A stretch of DNA of 64,000 nt from Ulota crispa (GCA_963920765.1 OY987242.1:20546002-20610001), one strand, 5' to 3'. Positions 35,543 to 47,466 are shown, counted from the first letter of the stretch. Translations and numbers: made by a program. Notes: generated from the sequence alone by a model not told the origin.

Positions 35543-36549
35543 AGAGCTTTAAAAGTAGCTTTGCTACAGAGCCCCATGAAGACGTGCATGATACAAATGG
35601 TAGGAACATGCAAGGAGAGAGGGCTAAGGTAATGTGCTCTAATTTGGTTCATGCATTTTGAAATGCTCATGTAGAGCTAGCAGAAAGTGTGCATGACGGT
35701 CAACAAATGGACAAGCCTTTCCAAGTGAGGGGTATGTGCTTGCAAGTAAACAATTTTAGTAGCCAAAGAGAGTGCCATGATCCATGGTTGAGTGAGCTTA
35801 GTGGTCATAATTGTGTTCAGATTTGTTTTTCAATAAAATATAAATGTATGTCATATTAAAATGAATAAAAATTTATTTTCAATCATAATTTGATTATTAG
35901 AGTACGGAATGGGTGCTTGCTTGCTTTTAAAGAAATTAGTTTAGCATCCTTGATTTTATAATGATTGGTTTTAGGACAAATATGCTCCATTTACAAGCCG
36001 CCTTTGAATCATGAATGCTACAACCTACGATTAAGAAGAGCTACCTATCACATATGCACCTTTTGCTTTGATAAATTGTAGCTAATTCATAACAACTCAA
36101 AAAATTATAAATATCAAATGACCAAAGAATTGTTTCTTCTTTAACTCTTTTACCAAAAATATTTCTAAATTGCTAAGCTAACCCAATTTTTCCACAGATT
36201 TCCTCTTCCTCGTAGATAGTCCATTCATGAGCCTCCTACCTTAGAGGAGGTTCCTATAGTGCTTCGGTATATTAACACTCGGTTCATATAGTACTTCGGT
36301 ATATTAACACTCGATTCTCATGGAGTTCCCAAATCTCCCAATTGAGAAGGAATAAATCAATTATTGTTACAATTATTACTAACCTCTCGCCGTGCCGGGT
36401 ACCTCAAACAAGACGAAATATGGGACATTTTTGAAATTAACCTTATAAATTCTAAATTACTTGTTCTATGCCTATGGATAATTTCAACATTTGTTAATTA
36501 CAATAAATTGCATTTTGATTGTTTTGCATCAAGGTATATTGGTGAGGTA

Positions 36550-36863
36550 AGGTAGGAGCACCCATAAACGTCAAACTAAGAGTTTTGAACATGACAAGTA
36601 TTAATAAACAACTAGCAAATTATAAGATCCTATTAGGAACAGGAAAAGAATAAGTTTGCACATTCAAATGTATTATTTGAATATTGTGAGAATAAGTTAT
36701 GAATTTTCAAAGAGCAAATTGCCATTGCACCCATAACCATTTTTAAGCATTCATGTTCACATGTTATATATTCTTGTCATTACATCTATTCATTTCAAGA
36801 AATTTTCCAAGATTTTAGAAGTGACCATTATGGAGACGCTGACGCTTACGGGTGCTCCTACCT
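36550..36863. mobile_element. TA-flanked miniature element, family B copy 3 (inverted)
   Basis: The ends are AGGTAGGAGCACCCATAA and its inverted partner ending CTACCT, with TA outside each. The interior is the reverse complement of 2578-2891. The right block has a lone TA at the matching point (GGTGAGGTA near 60090), supporting a TA duplication. Confidence 0.8.
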
Positions 36864-37198
36864 TATGTGGATTTTGCAACGACAACATGATCAGTATTAG
36901 TTTGATTACCCTGCCTAATGTGAAACTTGACAGATGCCGCGTGTTTATCATGTGACGTGGTGATACTAACTGAGAGTACTCTTCAGATATATGGGCAGTG
37001 GGAGCAATAATGGTTGAACTTTTCACCCTTCGCCCACAGTTTCCTGGTGCAAGGTCCGTTTCAGAAACATTGTAGTTTGTTTTATACAGTATTCGTTTTT
37101 GTATTTTTTCGAGCTAATGTTGAATATCGACTTCCAGAACTGAAATTGATTGCGAGAACCTTTACTATTGGTGCTTAATTTGATTAAGTGTACACTGG

Positions 37199-38111
37199 TT
37201 AACCCTTTAAAGTCCACACACATTTTCAAAAAATTCATTAGAAACTGGGGTAGTAAACTTGTATGTGCGGTTGAATCAAATATGAACCTGATTTCAATAG
37301 TCCAACCATATAAATGGGAACTACATCTTGTTTATTATAAATTTTCAAAATTTCAACTAGATTCACCGTTGGAGGTAATATATTATTATGATTGAGTGGG
37401 TTGTATGTGGAAAATCTCTAATTTTTGTGCTTGTGTGGTTTTGGATCTTACTACTTCATACAAGCTTTGTTTGAGAAAAGCCTTATATTTCTAAAAAGGG
37501 GGGTTTCTCAACTTTCCAATGAGACTAGTTTCACACAAAATGAATAAAAATAACAATCACAAGGTGTAGTTAAGTTAACAAAAAGGCTCAAAAATCCCAC
37601 TTTGTTTGCTACCCAAAAACAATTATACAAGAAAATGGATAAATGCTAAGGAAAATCCAATTGGAGAAAACAATAAAGAATTGGCCTTAAATGTAGAGCA
37701 ACAAATTTTTAAAATGAAATAATAACACCATTTCAATAGATTTTCAAATATTATAATTATACTACTACCGTATAGAGAAACAATACAAGCATATTTCTTG
37801 AGGAATTTGAAATATTTTAGGATTGCACAATTGAAATTTGACATTCTTCTTAGATGTTTGATGTATTGTGCTGTTGCTTTGATCCATCTTTGACCAGATA
37901 TGAATATGTATTTTGAGGCCATGCTATATAAACATCATAATTTATCAACTCACATGCCTCATTTCATTGTGTTTTATTTGGTTGAATGCAAAATTCTTGT
38001 GAGCACAAGCCCTCTTCAAGACCGGTTTCCAAATTGTTGAACAATTTACTCTATAAGCCAAAAACCACTCTCCCGAACCAAAATATGGTTGGGTGGTCTC
38101 TAAAGGGATAA
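37199..38111. mobile_element. TTAA-flanked element, family G copy 1 (piggyBac-like)
   Basis: The left end is TTAACCCTTTAAAGTCCAC; the right end is GTGGTCTCTAAAGGGATAA, with a decayed terminal TTAA. The 913-bp body matches 50232-51145 in the same orientation throughout. It lies directly upstream of the kinase C-terminal exons and may have separated them from the rest of the gene. There is no credible gene inside. Confidence 0.82.
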
Positions 38112-38657
38112 GTCAGTCAGAAATTTGTGAGTTACCTTGTTTTATCATATCCATGTACGTTGCTGGGATGTATAATACTCTATCAGAATACTACCTTCCG
38201 CTTTCTAGTTCTTTGCACATCTTTTAATGAATTCTGTGGAAGATTACATCATGGTATTATAGCTTCTCGTTATCTGTGTGCGTACAGTGAAGTAGATGAA
38301 ATTTACAAGATCTGTGGTGGGATTCCTTCACCTAACCATCACACCTGGTCTGATGGAATGAAGCTGCCAGCCTCATTGAATTTCCAGTTTCCTCAGGTAT
38401 TTGTTTGATCGAGCGATGCGACTTTTTCAATGCAATGAAACGATACGCTCTTTGAGTTGTTATTTATCGTAGGATTCAGTAGATATTTATCAAGTGTTTT
38501 TTAACTCTTGCCGTCTAACTGGCATGGCTGTGCGTGCCGTCAAGCTTTGAATGTCTAATGAACTAATCATTGACTGTGTGAATGCAGCTGTCATCATCTC
38601 ACCTTTCTCAACTCATTCCGTCTGCTAGCCCAGAAGCGATTAGTCTAATCTCCGTTA

Positions 38658-39080
38658 GGGCATCCCAATGCAGCCGTAATAGAGGCAGGCAAAAGCTCGT
38701 GCAGTGGTTTAAACAGGACTTGAGCAAAAATATGGGCTCCAATGCAGCATGTAAATCATATTGCATTTTTCAAAACTCTCCACATAAGAGCCCCTCCCTT
38801 GCAAATTTTCACTATTTGGAGAGTCTTGCATACCACTCTAGCTTTGACACTGACGCAATTTTAGAGAATTTCAGATACTTCTGACATGAATCAGCCACAC
38901 ATAAGCACTTAAAAAATATATAAACTATCAAAAACCCATGTTTAATGAGTGTCAGAGCTTGTGTGCATTGGGACTATTGCACTAAGAAAATGCCCGTGCT
39001 CTACATTTGACGTAGTATGACACACGGTTTAACAGGATTTTGCCTGCCTCTATTCTATTACGGCTGCATTGCGGATGCAA
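38658..39080. mobile_element. PIF/Harbinger-like miniature element, family C copy 1
   Basis: The ends are GGGCATCCCAATGCAGCC and, inverted, GGCTGCATTGCGGATGCAA, flanked by TTA on both sides (38655-38657 and 39081-39083). A TTA/TAA duplication with GGGCATC ends is typical of PIF/Harbinger MITEs. It sits at the second base of a kinase intron, so the duplicated TTA supplies the T of the GT donor. The longest frame inside is a by-product. Confidence 0.85.
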
Positions 39081-40010
39081 TTAGTTGTTAAGCCTTTGCT
39101 TTTAATACGTACTTTGTTCTGTACAAAATCCACGAGTGTCTTTGAAATTGATCTTTAGTAAAGAATTGGCATTTAATTTTGAAATGGGATGAAGAAAATG
39201 ATTTCCAATTCTTTATACAGGCCTTCAAAGTGACAGATGTCCACTAGCGTAATTGTTAACCCTGGTTAACAGAGTAATGTTCATTTCTCCACGAATTATA
39301 TTTATTGCAGGCCATGTGCGTCTGGGACCCCAGTAAAAGGCCTACGGTATCACAGGCTCTATAACATCCATTCTTTCAGGTACTTTTTAATGATTTTCGC
39401 TTTTGAATACTTTAGTTGATGCAGCTTTTGTTGGACAACGTGCTTTGACACTTGGTAAATAGACTTACTGATGATTGCTAAATCTGAGTTTTTTCTCATG
39501 ACGATTTTAATGTTCATCGTCTTTTCCAAGATACTGGTAATCATTTTCCGTTCCTGGTTAGGTTCACAATAGTGGCCCAGTTCCTACTCCTGGATTAGAG
39601 TTCGTGCAGTCTAAGGCAATCATACCTACAGGTTTGTTATTGATCACATGCCACGTTTCTAATCAATCTGAATGAATTCGTGGTTCTTAAGTAAACTTTT
39701 CGGTTGTCTGTTGCCCATGTAGTCCGTAATGGAGAGTCCCTTTTGCAGCTGGCAAGATGACCTAAACCTTTGCTTGTTATTGAGTGTCTCCGTATGTGTA
39801 CTTCGTTCTCCAAGTTATTGGTTCCGTGCAGTGTGCCTGGCTCGTGTATGCAGAGTTTTCTGAATTCTGTGCGCCGTTTTCTAAAATTGTTCATTCGATC
39901 ATTTGCCTTTTTACTATGACAGCGGTCAAAGCGAACTCCATGCTGAACAAGGAATTTGAAAGTTATGCGGGGAAGGTCAGAGGCTCGATTTGAGTTAGGG
40001 CACTAATTCC

Positions 40011-40320
40011 GCTCACCTTCCCAAATGATCTCCGTTAGTATATGGCTTATTCATAGCCTTCCCATAATGTGCATCCCATAATGTGCAGTGGATGTACATA
40101 TGAGGAGAAGCACCATTTTAGAGCCCTATGATCTTTCCACTTCAAAATTTCATAATTAATGTCACATTCTTCTGAAAAATACAAAATAATTTGAGTTAGA
40201 TGCCAATTCCTCTTATCTTTCAAGAAAAATTTACTGAAAAATATATCAAGAAGTTCCACCTCCCAAAATTCAGTTTCAGTTTCAGCTCTTAGATGGTCGG
40301 TTTACGAGCCTCTTACCTTA
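40011..40320. repeat. dispersed repeat D, copy 2
   Basis: It matches 22382-22671 and lies in an intron of the kinase remnant. It contains a local duplication of CCCATAATGTGCA not seen in the first copy. Confidence 0.65.
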
Positions 40321-40618
40321 TGTGCTTGTTTAGATCATTTTGCTTCATGCATGGTCCTTCTTTAATTTAGTTAGACATTTGAATTTTAAGTGCTGCACAT
40401 GAACTCTCAGACTGGGTTTAAATTGATATTTCCAGGATCGAAACGTGGAAACGCTCAATGGACTAAGCAGGTATTAATCTTCTAGAACTCGTGGTTGCTT
40501 TGTTATATAGTCAAGTCCTATGTATAATTTTATTATGCGACTATTCTCAATGTCAGTAAATATATCTTAACGCATCTTTAAATGCAGCAGCGCAATTCAG
40601 TGCCGTACCCACCTGGTA

Positions 40619-41011
40619 AGGTAGCAGCATCCATAAGCGTGGTGTCCCCATGTGTGTCATCTGACAGTGGCAGGCGTAATCAATAAAAAACAAATGGTTG
40701 TGGGTGACTGAGTGATGGTTATGGGTGATAAAGTGATGATTGCGGGTGACTAGCATGAGGTTTTAAGTACCCATCTCACTGTTGAAGAACCAACAAGCCT
40801 TGTGACTAGCATCTCTTACACATGGTTCTTACAATTTCCGTGATTTTGGACTTTAAACGTTTTTTGTGAATAAATGCTTGCAGTTGGAACCTTGAAATTG
40901 ATGCCAATATTTTTGATTTCCATTTCCTAACCTACAGTATTTTTTCAAAGTTAGTTAATTGTTTTACCTACTCCAAAACCCTTATTTCCACTCTTATGGG
41001 TGCGCCTACCT
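40619..41011. mobile_element. TA-flanked miniature element, family B copy 4 (diverged)
   Basis: The ends AGGTAGCAGCATCCATAAGC and the inverse of CTTATGGGTGCGCCTACCT match the family, with TA outside. At 393 bp it is longer than the 314-bp copies and its middle differs, including repeats of GGTTGTGGGTGA type. It sits at the second base of a kinase intron, so the donor reads GTAAGG, with the AGG belonging to the element. Confidence 0.75.
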
Positions 41012-41707
41012 TAAAGCAAGACCAGGTGTTGCTCGATCTTCATTGAATCTAGGTATCGAAGGCCGGGAACTTTAAACTTTGAATTTGTGTCTACTAATTA
41101 TTGTAATAGTAAGCAGTGCTGATTGTTTCATACGGTATACCTAATCAGGCTATTTTTATGATATTGCCAGTTGTCGCACCAATAACTCATGGCCGCAGTT
41201 TGGCGACAACGGGTGTGAATCCTACGATTGAAGCTCTTCCACCTCAGTGTGTACCTCCTTTTTAAGTCAATGATGCACGAACTGCTTTTATGAACATGGT
41301 ATAGAAAATTCTGAGCACATAATTTTCTTAATAAACATGAAATTGTTCTTTACAATGTCTTAACAATGGCGATCTTCATTGTTTTGATGGCAGGTGTTAT
41401 GTTCATCCTGCCGTCTTTTCCTCTGCTCCTCCATCTGCTACACCTCAGATATCTGGTGGAGAAAATTATCAGCAGGCTTTTCATGCACTACCAACAGTTG
41501 CTGCGAACCACCGGCGTGGCTACAATATGAAGAATTCCTGTAACATGACAGTCGCATGATTGACAGGAATTGAGATTGGTGATCCTCATTGCCTTTCTTA
41601 ATAGAGTATTTTCACTCTCTTGCAGTTGATTGCGTGCAGTTTCTCGTTCAGTATGGACATCGAGGTTGACAGGGTTGTTGGAGGTGGTGGGTAATTCTAG
41701 GCCCTAA

Positions 41708-42125
41708 GGGCATCCCAATGCAGCCGGAATATCAGCTCCCCAAACTTTGTCACATCGTGTGTCATTATGCGTCAGATGTAGAGTAGGGGCATTTCCCCAG
41801 TGTAGTAGCCCCAATGCACATAAGCTCTGACACTCACTAAACATGGGTTTTTAATAGTTTATGTCTTTTTTAAGTGCTTATGTGTGGCTGATTCATGTCA
41901 GAAGTATCTGAAATTTTCTGAAATTGCGTCACTGTCAGAGCTAGAGTGGTATGCAAGACTCTCCAAATAGTGAAAATTTGCAGGAGAGGGGCTCTTATGT
42001 AGGGAGCCCTGAAAAATGCAATATGGTTTACTTGCTGCATTGGAGCCCATGTTTTTGCTCAAGTCCGGTTTAAACAATTGCACAAGCTTTTGCCTGCCTC
42101 TATTATGGCTGCATTGGGGATGCCC
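41708..42125. mobile_element. PIF/Harbinger-like miniature element, family C copy 2
   Basis: The ends are GGGCATCCCAATGCAGCC and GGCTGCATTGGGGATGCCC, flanked by TAA (41705-41707 and 42126-42128). The interior is in reverse orientation to copy 1, which it closely matches. It lies in the left palindrome arm. Confidence 0.88.
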
Positions 42126-42822
42126 TAATAAATGTGTTTTGGAGAAGTTCAATGCTGGATTATATCTCATGCTAGATCTCTTGCATAAGATTTGAGCTTG
42201 TAGTTGAACAGGTTTGTGTTTTTAGTTGCCAGGCATGTTGTACGTCAAAGATTTGTAGACCGTTAGAAGCTAAAGATTGTAGGGGAAGTCTTTGAGAAGT
42301 AGAGTTATGTTGTGCTTCAAACACTCTGTTTGTCGCAGAATTGAAGTTGCTGCTCACTTCTGAGACGGAGTAGGTGGATTGGACTAAGCATCATCAAGTT
42401 GATGACACTAGTTCTTGTTGGATATAGTCTCAGGGTGTCTACTCTATGTTCTCTCACTTGTGTTCCGTTTTGATGATATAACTACTTGTATATGTTCTAA
42501 ATGGTCTGAGTTTTTTTATAATGTGTGGGTTGAATCTTTGCATTGGGACTTGTTAGATTTCAATTGTTTTTAGAGTTTTCTCCTTTTTGTACATGCATTA
42601 GTCGAGTATGGGAGTGTATGAAAGCGTTAGTGGATGAACAAACTCCAAGGAGCAAGCAATAATAAACCAACAGATCTTGTGCAGTACCATTGCAAACTAT
42701 ACCACATGGACAAAAAGGCTTAAAAGCCAATGTCAAACTTTATTATCATAATCAATTGTAAGATCATGGCAATTTTTTTGCTGGGAGTTGCTAAACTTTT
42801 GCTAGCACTCCTATCTATTCTA

Positions 42823-42921
42823 GTGGGCTAGTTGTCAGCCTTTCACCAAGTTGAGGTGGGCTAGTCATCAGCCTTTCACCAAGTTGAGGTGGGCTAGTCA
42901 TTAGCCTTTCACCAAGTTGAG
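42823..42921. repeat. 33-bp tandem repeat, three copies
   Basis: Three consecutive 33-bp units of the form GTGGGCTAGTCATCAGCC followed by TTTCACCAAGTTGAG, differing at one to three bases. The mirror array is at 48167-48265. The triplication sits inside one of two larger direct repeats (about 42781-42955 and 43026-43152). Confidence 0.9.
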
Positions 42922-43270
42922 CTTCGCCAAATGCTTAGACACAAGTAAGCCCTTCTAAGCAATGGCGGCCATGAAATGGCTAGACTCTAGCCTTAATAGC
43001 AGGTCCACCAACATGTGGGGGCTTGTATTGTTGGGAGTTGCAAAACTCTTGCAAATATTGTTGCAAACACTCTCATCTAGTGTGGTGGGCATGTCTTCTG
43101 CCTTTCACCATGTTGAGCTTTGCCAAATGCTCAAGCACAAGTAAACCCTTCCGAACAATGTCAATCATCAAATGGTGGGCATCAAACTTCACCAGCATCT
43201 CCACCAGAATACAAAGGCCTGTACCCTCATAATATTGCATCATGAAAACTGGTTTCAAGATGGAATGGCT

Positions 43271-43420
43271 CTAGGTCTTAAGCACAGCATCCATGGCCAT
43301 AGCCAAACGCCGATTGCTTTGTGAGGCCACCGCAGCACAAAGAAACTTCAAGAATTTCTTTGGCGTGTGAGGGTCCTTGTTTAGGCCACCCTCACAAGTC
43401 AGAAGCATAATCAGCTCCAT
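43271..43420 (-). pseudogene. unrecognised short frame in the left palindrome arm
   Basis: The mirror image of the frame at 47668-47817, and it encodes the same 49 residues. See that entry. Continuing frames after its TAG show the same leucine-rich helical character. Confidence 0.4.
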
Positions 43421-44141
43421 GGCGTATCAAAGAGCGTCTCCAACAAAGTAGTAGGAAGCAGAATGAGAATACTGCAAAGAGCTAAAAGAGATGACAACAA
43501 AGGGAGAATACTATAGAGAGCTAGAAAGAGGAGAAAAGAAAGGGAGAATATTGTAGAAAGCTAGAAAGAGGAGAGAAGAAAGGGAAATGGGAAGGAAAAG
43601 TGATGTCTCTCTCTGATGTAGTATTTATTTAAAAGGCATCCATGGTTTGGGTTTTGAAAAATATTGAATAAAGTAAAAGCCAGAGCCAATAGCAAAGCAA
43701 AAGCGTAAGTGTTAAGCAAGTAAAAGCCGACGTGTTAAACATTGTAATAGCCAATGTGTTAAGCATTGTAAAGGTTAAGTGAAGTAAAAGACAACCAACC
43801 ATTGAGAAACAAGGATGAAACTTTTCCATCATTGGATAATTTTTGACTCTTGAAACTTCTTCTCCATCATTGGACAATTTTTGACCCTTGAAATTTCTAG
43901 AAGCTTCCACAAATAGAAGCCATTTTCCATCATAGGATGATTTTTGACCCTTGAAATTTCTAGAAGCTTCCACGAATAGAAGCTCTTCTCCATCAAGGTA
44001 AGGTCTCATGGTAATTTGTACTAGCAGGTTTGATAATTTTTCTTGGTGTTTTCTTGCTAAATTTGTTTGTGGTTCATTTGTTGTGAAGTGCTCCTTAGGC
44101 GCTCTTTGTCAAGATACTCAATCAGTGCTTGGTATTGACAG

Positions 44142-44757
44142 TCGTTACATAAGCTGAACCATCCCAATATTGTGGAGCTAAAAGAGGTCATCAAAGAAAA
44201 TGATGAATTCTTTTTTGATTTTGAGTATATGGTAAGCTAAGTACCTCCTTTTCTCCTTGTGTCTGTTATTGAGGTTATGTGTGATTGTGTGCTATCCCCT
44301 GGAGAAATTGGATGTTGGGTCTTGGTCGATGTGATTTGAATTGTGCTTTTTTGTAATTGCGCAGGAATATAACTTATACGAGCTCATCAAAGATAATAGC
44401 AAACCCATTTCTGAAGCTAAAGTGTAGAATTGGGCTTTTCAAATTTTGCAAGCATTAGAGTATATGCACAAGCATGGTTATTTTCACAGGAATTTGAAAC
44501 TAGGTATTATACACTCATCCAAATCCATGCTCATTGAGAATTATCTTATATTTTTTCTGCTTTTAGGTTTTACTATCAATTATATTTATCCTATGCATTA
44601 TTTTGAACGTTTGTAGTTTTCATTCATTCTAATAGTTTGCTTTTGTTTTTGAAGAGAATTTGTTGGTTATAAAAGATGTGATCAAAGTTATTGAGTTTGG
44701 ACTTGCAAGGGAAGTGCTTTTGCGCCCACCTTACACAAACTATGTGTCTACACGCTG
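44142..44757 (+). pseudogene. MAK/MHK-type kinase, N-terminal-lobe to activation-loop fragment
   Basis: Three exons with fitting phases: 44142-44231 ([17 protein letters not shown]), 44365-44503 (YNLYELIKDNSKP, AFQILQALEYMHKHGYFH) and 44655-44757 ([25 protein letters not shown]). These cover the helix-C region to the activation loop. The catalytic HRD reads HRN and the metal-binding DFG reads EFG, so both essential aspartates are changed. A TAG lies at 44425-44427 where an Arg usually follows. The Gly-rich loop and Lys exon are absent. It is dead as a kinase. It ends about where the C-terminal half at 38288 would take over, so the two halves are present in inverted order. It lies in the palindrome spacer. 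Confidence 0.88.
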
Positions 44758-45181
44758 GTATGACAGGCTATCCTTTCCTTTGTTTTTTACCAACCCAATT
44801 TTGTTACATTTTTTATGAATTACCCACACATTTTTTTACACAAACAAATTTTTACCCGTACATTTTTTTTCTCATGCAAATTTTTTAAAACGCAAATTTT
44901 TATCTACACGAGTTTCTTATCCAACCAAGTTTTTATCCATGCACATTTAATTATCCACATAGTACACCTATCTTGTAAAAGGATTGCCATATGAATAAAC
45001 AAAGTTCTGTCATATAGGTAGATTGGCTTCTATTCGTGGAAGCTTCTAGAAATTTCAAGGGTCAAAAATCATCCTATGATGGAAAATGGCTTCTATTTGT
45101 GGAAGCTTCTAGAAATTTCAAGGGTCAAAAATTGTCCAATGATGGAGAAGAAGTTTCAAGAGTCAAAAATTATCCAATGAT

Positions 45182-45381
45182 NNNNNNNNNNNNNNNNNNN
45201 NNNNNNNNNNNNNNNNNNNNNNNNNNNNNNNNNNNNNNNNNNNNNNNNNNNNNNNNNNNNNNNNNNNNNNNNNNNNNNNNNNNNNNNNNNNNNNNNNNNN
45301 NNNNNNNNNNNNNNNNNNNNNNNNNNNNNNNNNNNNNNNNNNNNNNNNNNNNNNNNNNNNNNNNNNNNNNNNNNNNNNNNN
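45182..45381. other. assembly gap (200 N)
   Basis: Exactly 200 undetermined bases, a size often used for gaps of unknown length. It lies inside the palindrome, where short-read and scaffold assembly commonly fail. Confidence 0.99.
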
Positions 45382-47260
45382 CCAAACGCCGATTGCTTTG
45401 TGAGGCCACCGCAGCACAAAGAAACTTCAAGAATTTCTTTGGCGTGTGAGGGTCCTTGTTTAGGCCACCCTCACAAGTCAGAAGCATAATCAGCTCCATG
45501 GCGTATCAAAGAGCGTCTCCAACAAAGTAGTAGGAAGCAGAATGAGAATACTGCAAAGAGCTAAAAGAGATGACAACAAAGGGAGAATACTATAGAGAGC
45601 TAGAAAGAGGAGAAAAGAAAGGGAGAATATTGTAGAAAGCTAGAAAGAGGAGAGAAGAAAGGGAAATGGGAAGGAAAAGTGATGTCTCTCTCTGATGTAG
45701 TATTTATTTAAAAGGCATCCATGGTTTGGGTTTTGAAAAATATTGAATAAAGTAAAAGCCAGAGCCAATAGCAAAGCAAAAGCGTAAGTGTTAAGCAAGT
45801 AAAAGCCGACGTGTTAAACATTGTAATAGCCAATGTGTTAAGCATTGTAAAGGTTAAGTGAAGTAAAAGACAACCAACCATTGAGAAACAAGGATGAAAC
45901 TTTTCCATCATTGGATAATTTTTGACTCTTGAAACTTCTTCTCCATCATTGGACAATTTTTGACCCTTGAAATTTCTAGAAGCTTCCACAAATAGAAGCC
46001 ATTTTCCATCATAGGATGATTTTTGACCCTTGAAATTTCTAGAAGCTTCCACGAATAGAAGCTCTTCTCCATCAAGGTAAGGTCTCATGGTAATTTGTAC
46101 TAGCAGGTTTGATAATTTTTCTTGGTGTTTTCTTGCTAAATTTGTTTGTGGTTCATTTGTTGTGAAGTGCTCCTTAGGCGCTCTTTGTCAAGATACTCAA
46201 TCAGTGCTTGGTATTGACAGTCGTTACATAAGCTGAACCATCCCAATATTGTGGAGCTAAAAGAGGTCATCAAAGAAAATGATGAATTCTTTTTTGATTT
46301 TGAGTATATGGTAAGCTAAGTACCTCCTTTTCTCCTTGTGTCTGTTATTGAGGTTATGTGTGATTGTGTGCTATCCCCTGGAGAAATTGGATGTTGGGTC
46401 TTGGTCGATGTGATTTGAATTGTGCTTTTTTGTAATTGCGCAGGAATATAACTTATACGAGCTCATCAAAGATAATAGCAAACCCATTTCTGAAGCTAAA
46501 GTGTAGAATTGGGCTTTTCAAATTTTGCAAGCATTAGAGTATATGCACAAGCATGGTTATTTTCACAGGAATTTGAAACTAGGTATTATACACTCATCCA
46601 AATCCATGCTCATTGAGAATTATCTTATATTTTTTCTGCTTTTAGGTTTTACTATCAATTATATTTATCCTATGCATTATTTTGAACGTTTGTAGTTTTC
46701 ATTCATTCTAATAGTTTGCTTTTGTTTTTGAAGAGAATTTGTTGGTTATAAAAGATGTGATCAAAGTTATTGAGTTTGGACTTGCAAGGGAAGTGCTTTT
46801 GCGCCCACCTTACACAAACTATGTGTCTACACGCTGGTATGACAGGCTATCCTTTCCTTTGTTTTTTACCAACCCAATTTTGTTACATTTTTTATGAATT
46901 ACCCACACATTTTTTTACACAAACAAATTTTTACCCGTACATTTTTTTTCTCATGCAAATTTTTTAAAACGCAAATTTTTATCTACACGAGTTTCTTATC
47001 CAACCAAGTTTTTATCCATGCACATTTAATTATCCACATAGTACACCTATCTTGTAAAAGGATTGCCATATGAATAAACAAAGTTCTGTCATATAGGTAG
47101 ATTGGCTTCTATTCGTGGAAGCTTCTAGAAATTTCAAGGGTCAAAAATCATCCTATGATGGAAAATGGCTTCTATTTGTGGAAGCTTCTAGAAATTTCAA
47201 GGGTCAAAAATTGTCCAATGATGGAGAAGAAGTTTCAAGAGTCAAAAATTATCCAATGAT
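45382..47260. repeat. direct copy of 43303-45181, probable assembly duplication
   Basis: This stretch repeats 43303-45181 at a constant offset of 2079 bases with no difference that I found, starting exactly at the gap edge. It carries the inner left arm, the spacer with the kinase fragment and the inner right arm again. Identity this complete next to a gap suggests the same locus assembled twice. Confidence 0.85.
46221..46836 (+). pseudogene. second copy of the kinase N-terminal fragment
   Basis: Identical to 44142-44757 at the 2079-base offset, with the same TAG (46504-46506), HRN and EFG changes. Likely the same locus counted twice. Confidence 0.75.
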
Positions 47261-47454
47261 GGAAAAGTTTCATCCTTGTTTCTCAATGGTTGGTTGTCTT
47301 TTACTTCACTTAACCTTTACAATGCTTAACACATTGGCTATTACAATGTTTAACACGTCGGCTTTTACTTGCTTAACACTTACGCTTTTGCTTTGCTATT
47401 GGCTCTGGCTTTTACTTTATTCAATATTTTTCAAAACCCAAACCATGGATGCCT

Positions 47455-47466
47455 TTTAAATAAATA
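47455..47466 (+). promoter_or_regulatory. TATA-like box before the 47668 frame
   Basis: TTTAAATAAATA followed by about 200 bp of C/T-rich leader with repeated TTTCTAGCTTTCTACAATAT-like units, then the ATG at 47668. It looks like a real promoter and leader carried into the palindrome. The mirror copy is at 43622-43633. Confidence 0.4.

Larger units (their letters stand above)
31247..36547. repeat. segmental duplication, left block
   Basis: The sequence from intron 1 of the second lipid transfer protein gene to about 36547 recurs in the same orientation at 49821-60100. Clear shared stretches include GGCTCGTCTCGTGGAAAATC, the exon encoding IVIPGGQ, and GCTTTGCTACAGAG. Homology ends at or just past a TA-flanked element. 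This block carries four insertions absent from the other: 33237, 34234, 34889 and 36550. A 31-bp tandem duplication lies at about 36255-36316. It has no gene beyond the lipid transfer protein end. Confidence 0.9.
38288..41559 (+). pseudogene. MAK/MHK-type protein kinase, C-terminal half
   Basis: RCK-family (MAK/MHK/ICK) kinases are MAP-kinase-like and often act in ciliary length control or the cell cycle. Exons with GT-AG junctions and consistent phase are 38288-38396 (SEVDEIYKICGG, TWSDGMKLP), 38588-38653 (HLSQLIPSASPEAISLIS), 39311-39379 (CVWDPSKRPTVSQAL, stop, HPFFQ), 39562-39631, 40436-40470, 40588-40615, 41171-41246 and 41394-41559 (ending GYNMKNSCNMTVA). The first three are the lobe after the activation loop; the rest are the unstructured tail. 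A TAA at 39362-39364 replaces the residue before HPFF, usually Gln. A remnant of the LGCII segment is visible near 38160. No upstream kinase half precedes it; instead one lies 3 kb downstream (44142). Probably non-functional, though the splice sites are well kept. Confidence 0.85.
41268..43983. repeat. palindrome, left arm (2.7 kb)
   Basis: Each base x pairs with base 91088 minus x in the right arm (47105-49820). The arms are almost identical by eye; the differences I found are near the outer end and at 43423 against 47665. The arm contains the last exon of the kinase, a Harbinger-like element, a 33-bp triplication and an unrecognised frame. Confidence 0.95.

Noticed and set aside
38582-38884. 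An apparent 100-codon gene with relatives at 41898 and 48918
   Set aside because: It is a frame inside or fused to a Harbinger-like miniature element; the family resemblance is that of the element, not of a protein.
43629-44009. A 126-codon frame with a repeated EASRNFKGQK motif, present three times
   Set aside because: It is translation of a tandem DNA repeat at the inner palindrome edge; the residue repeat merely follows the DNA repeat.
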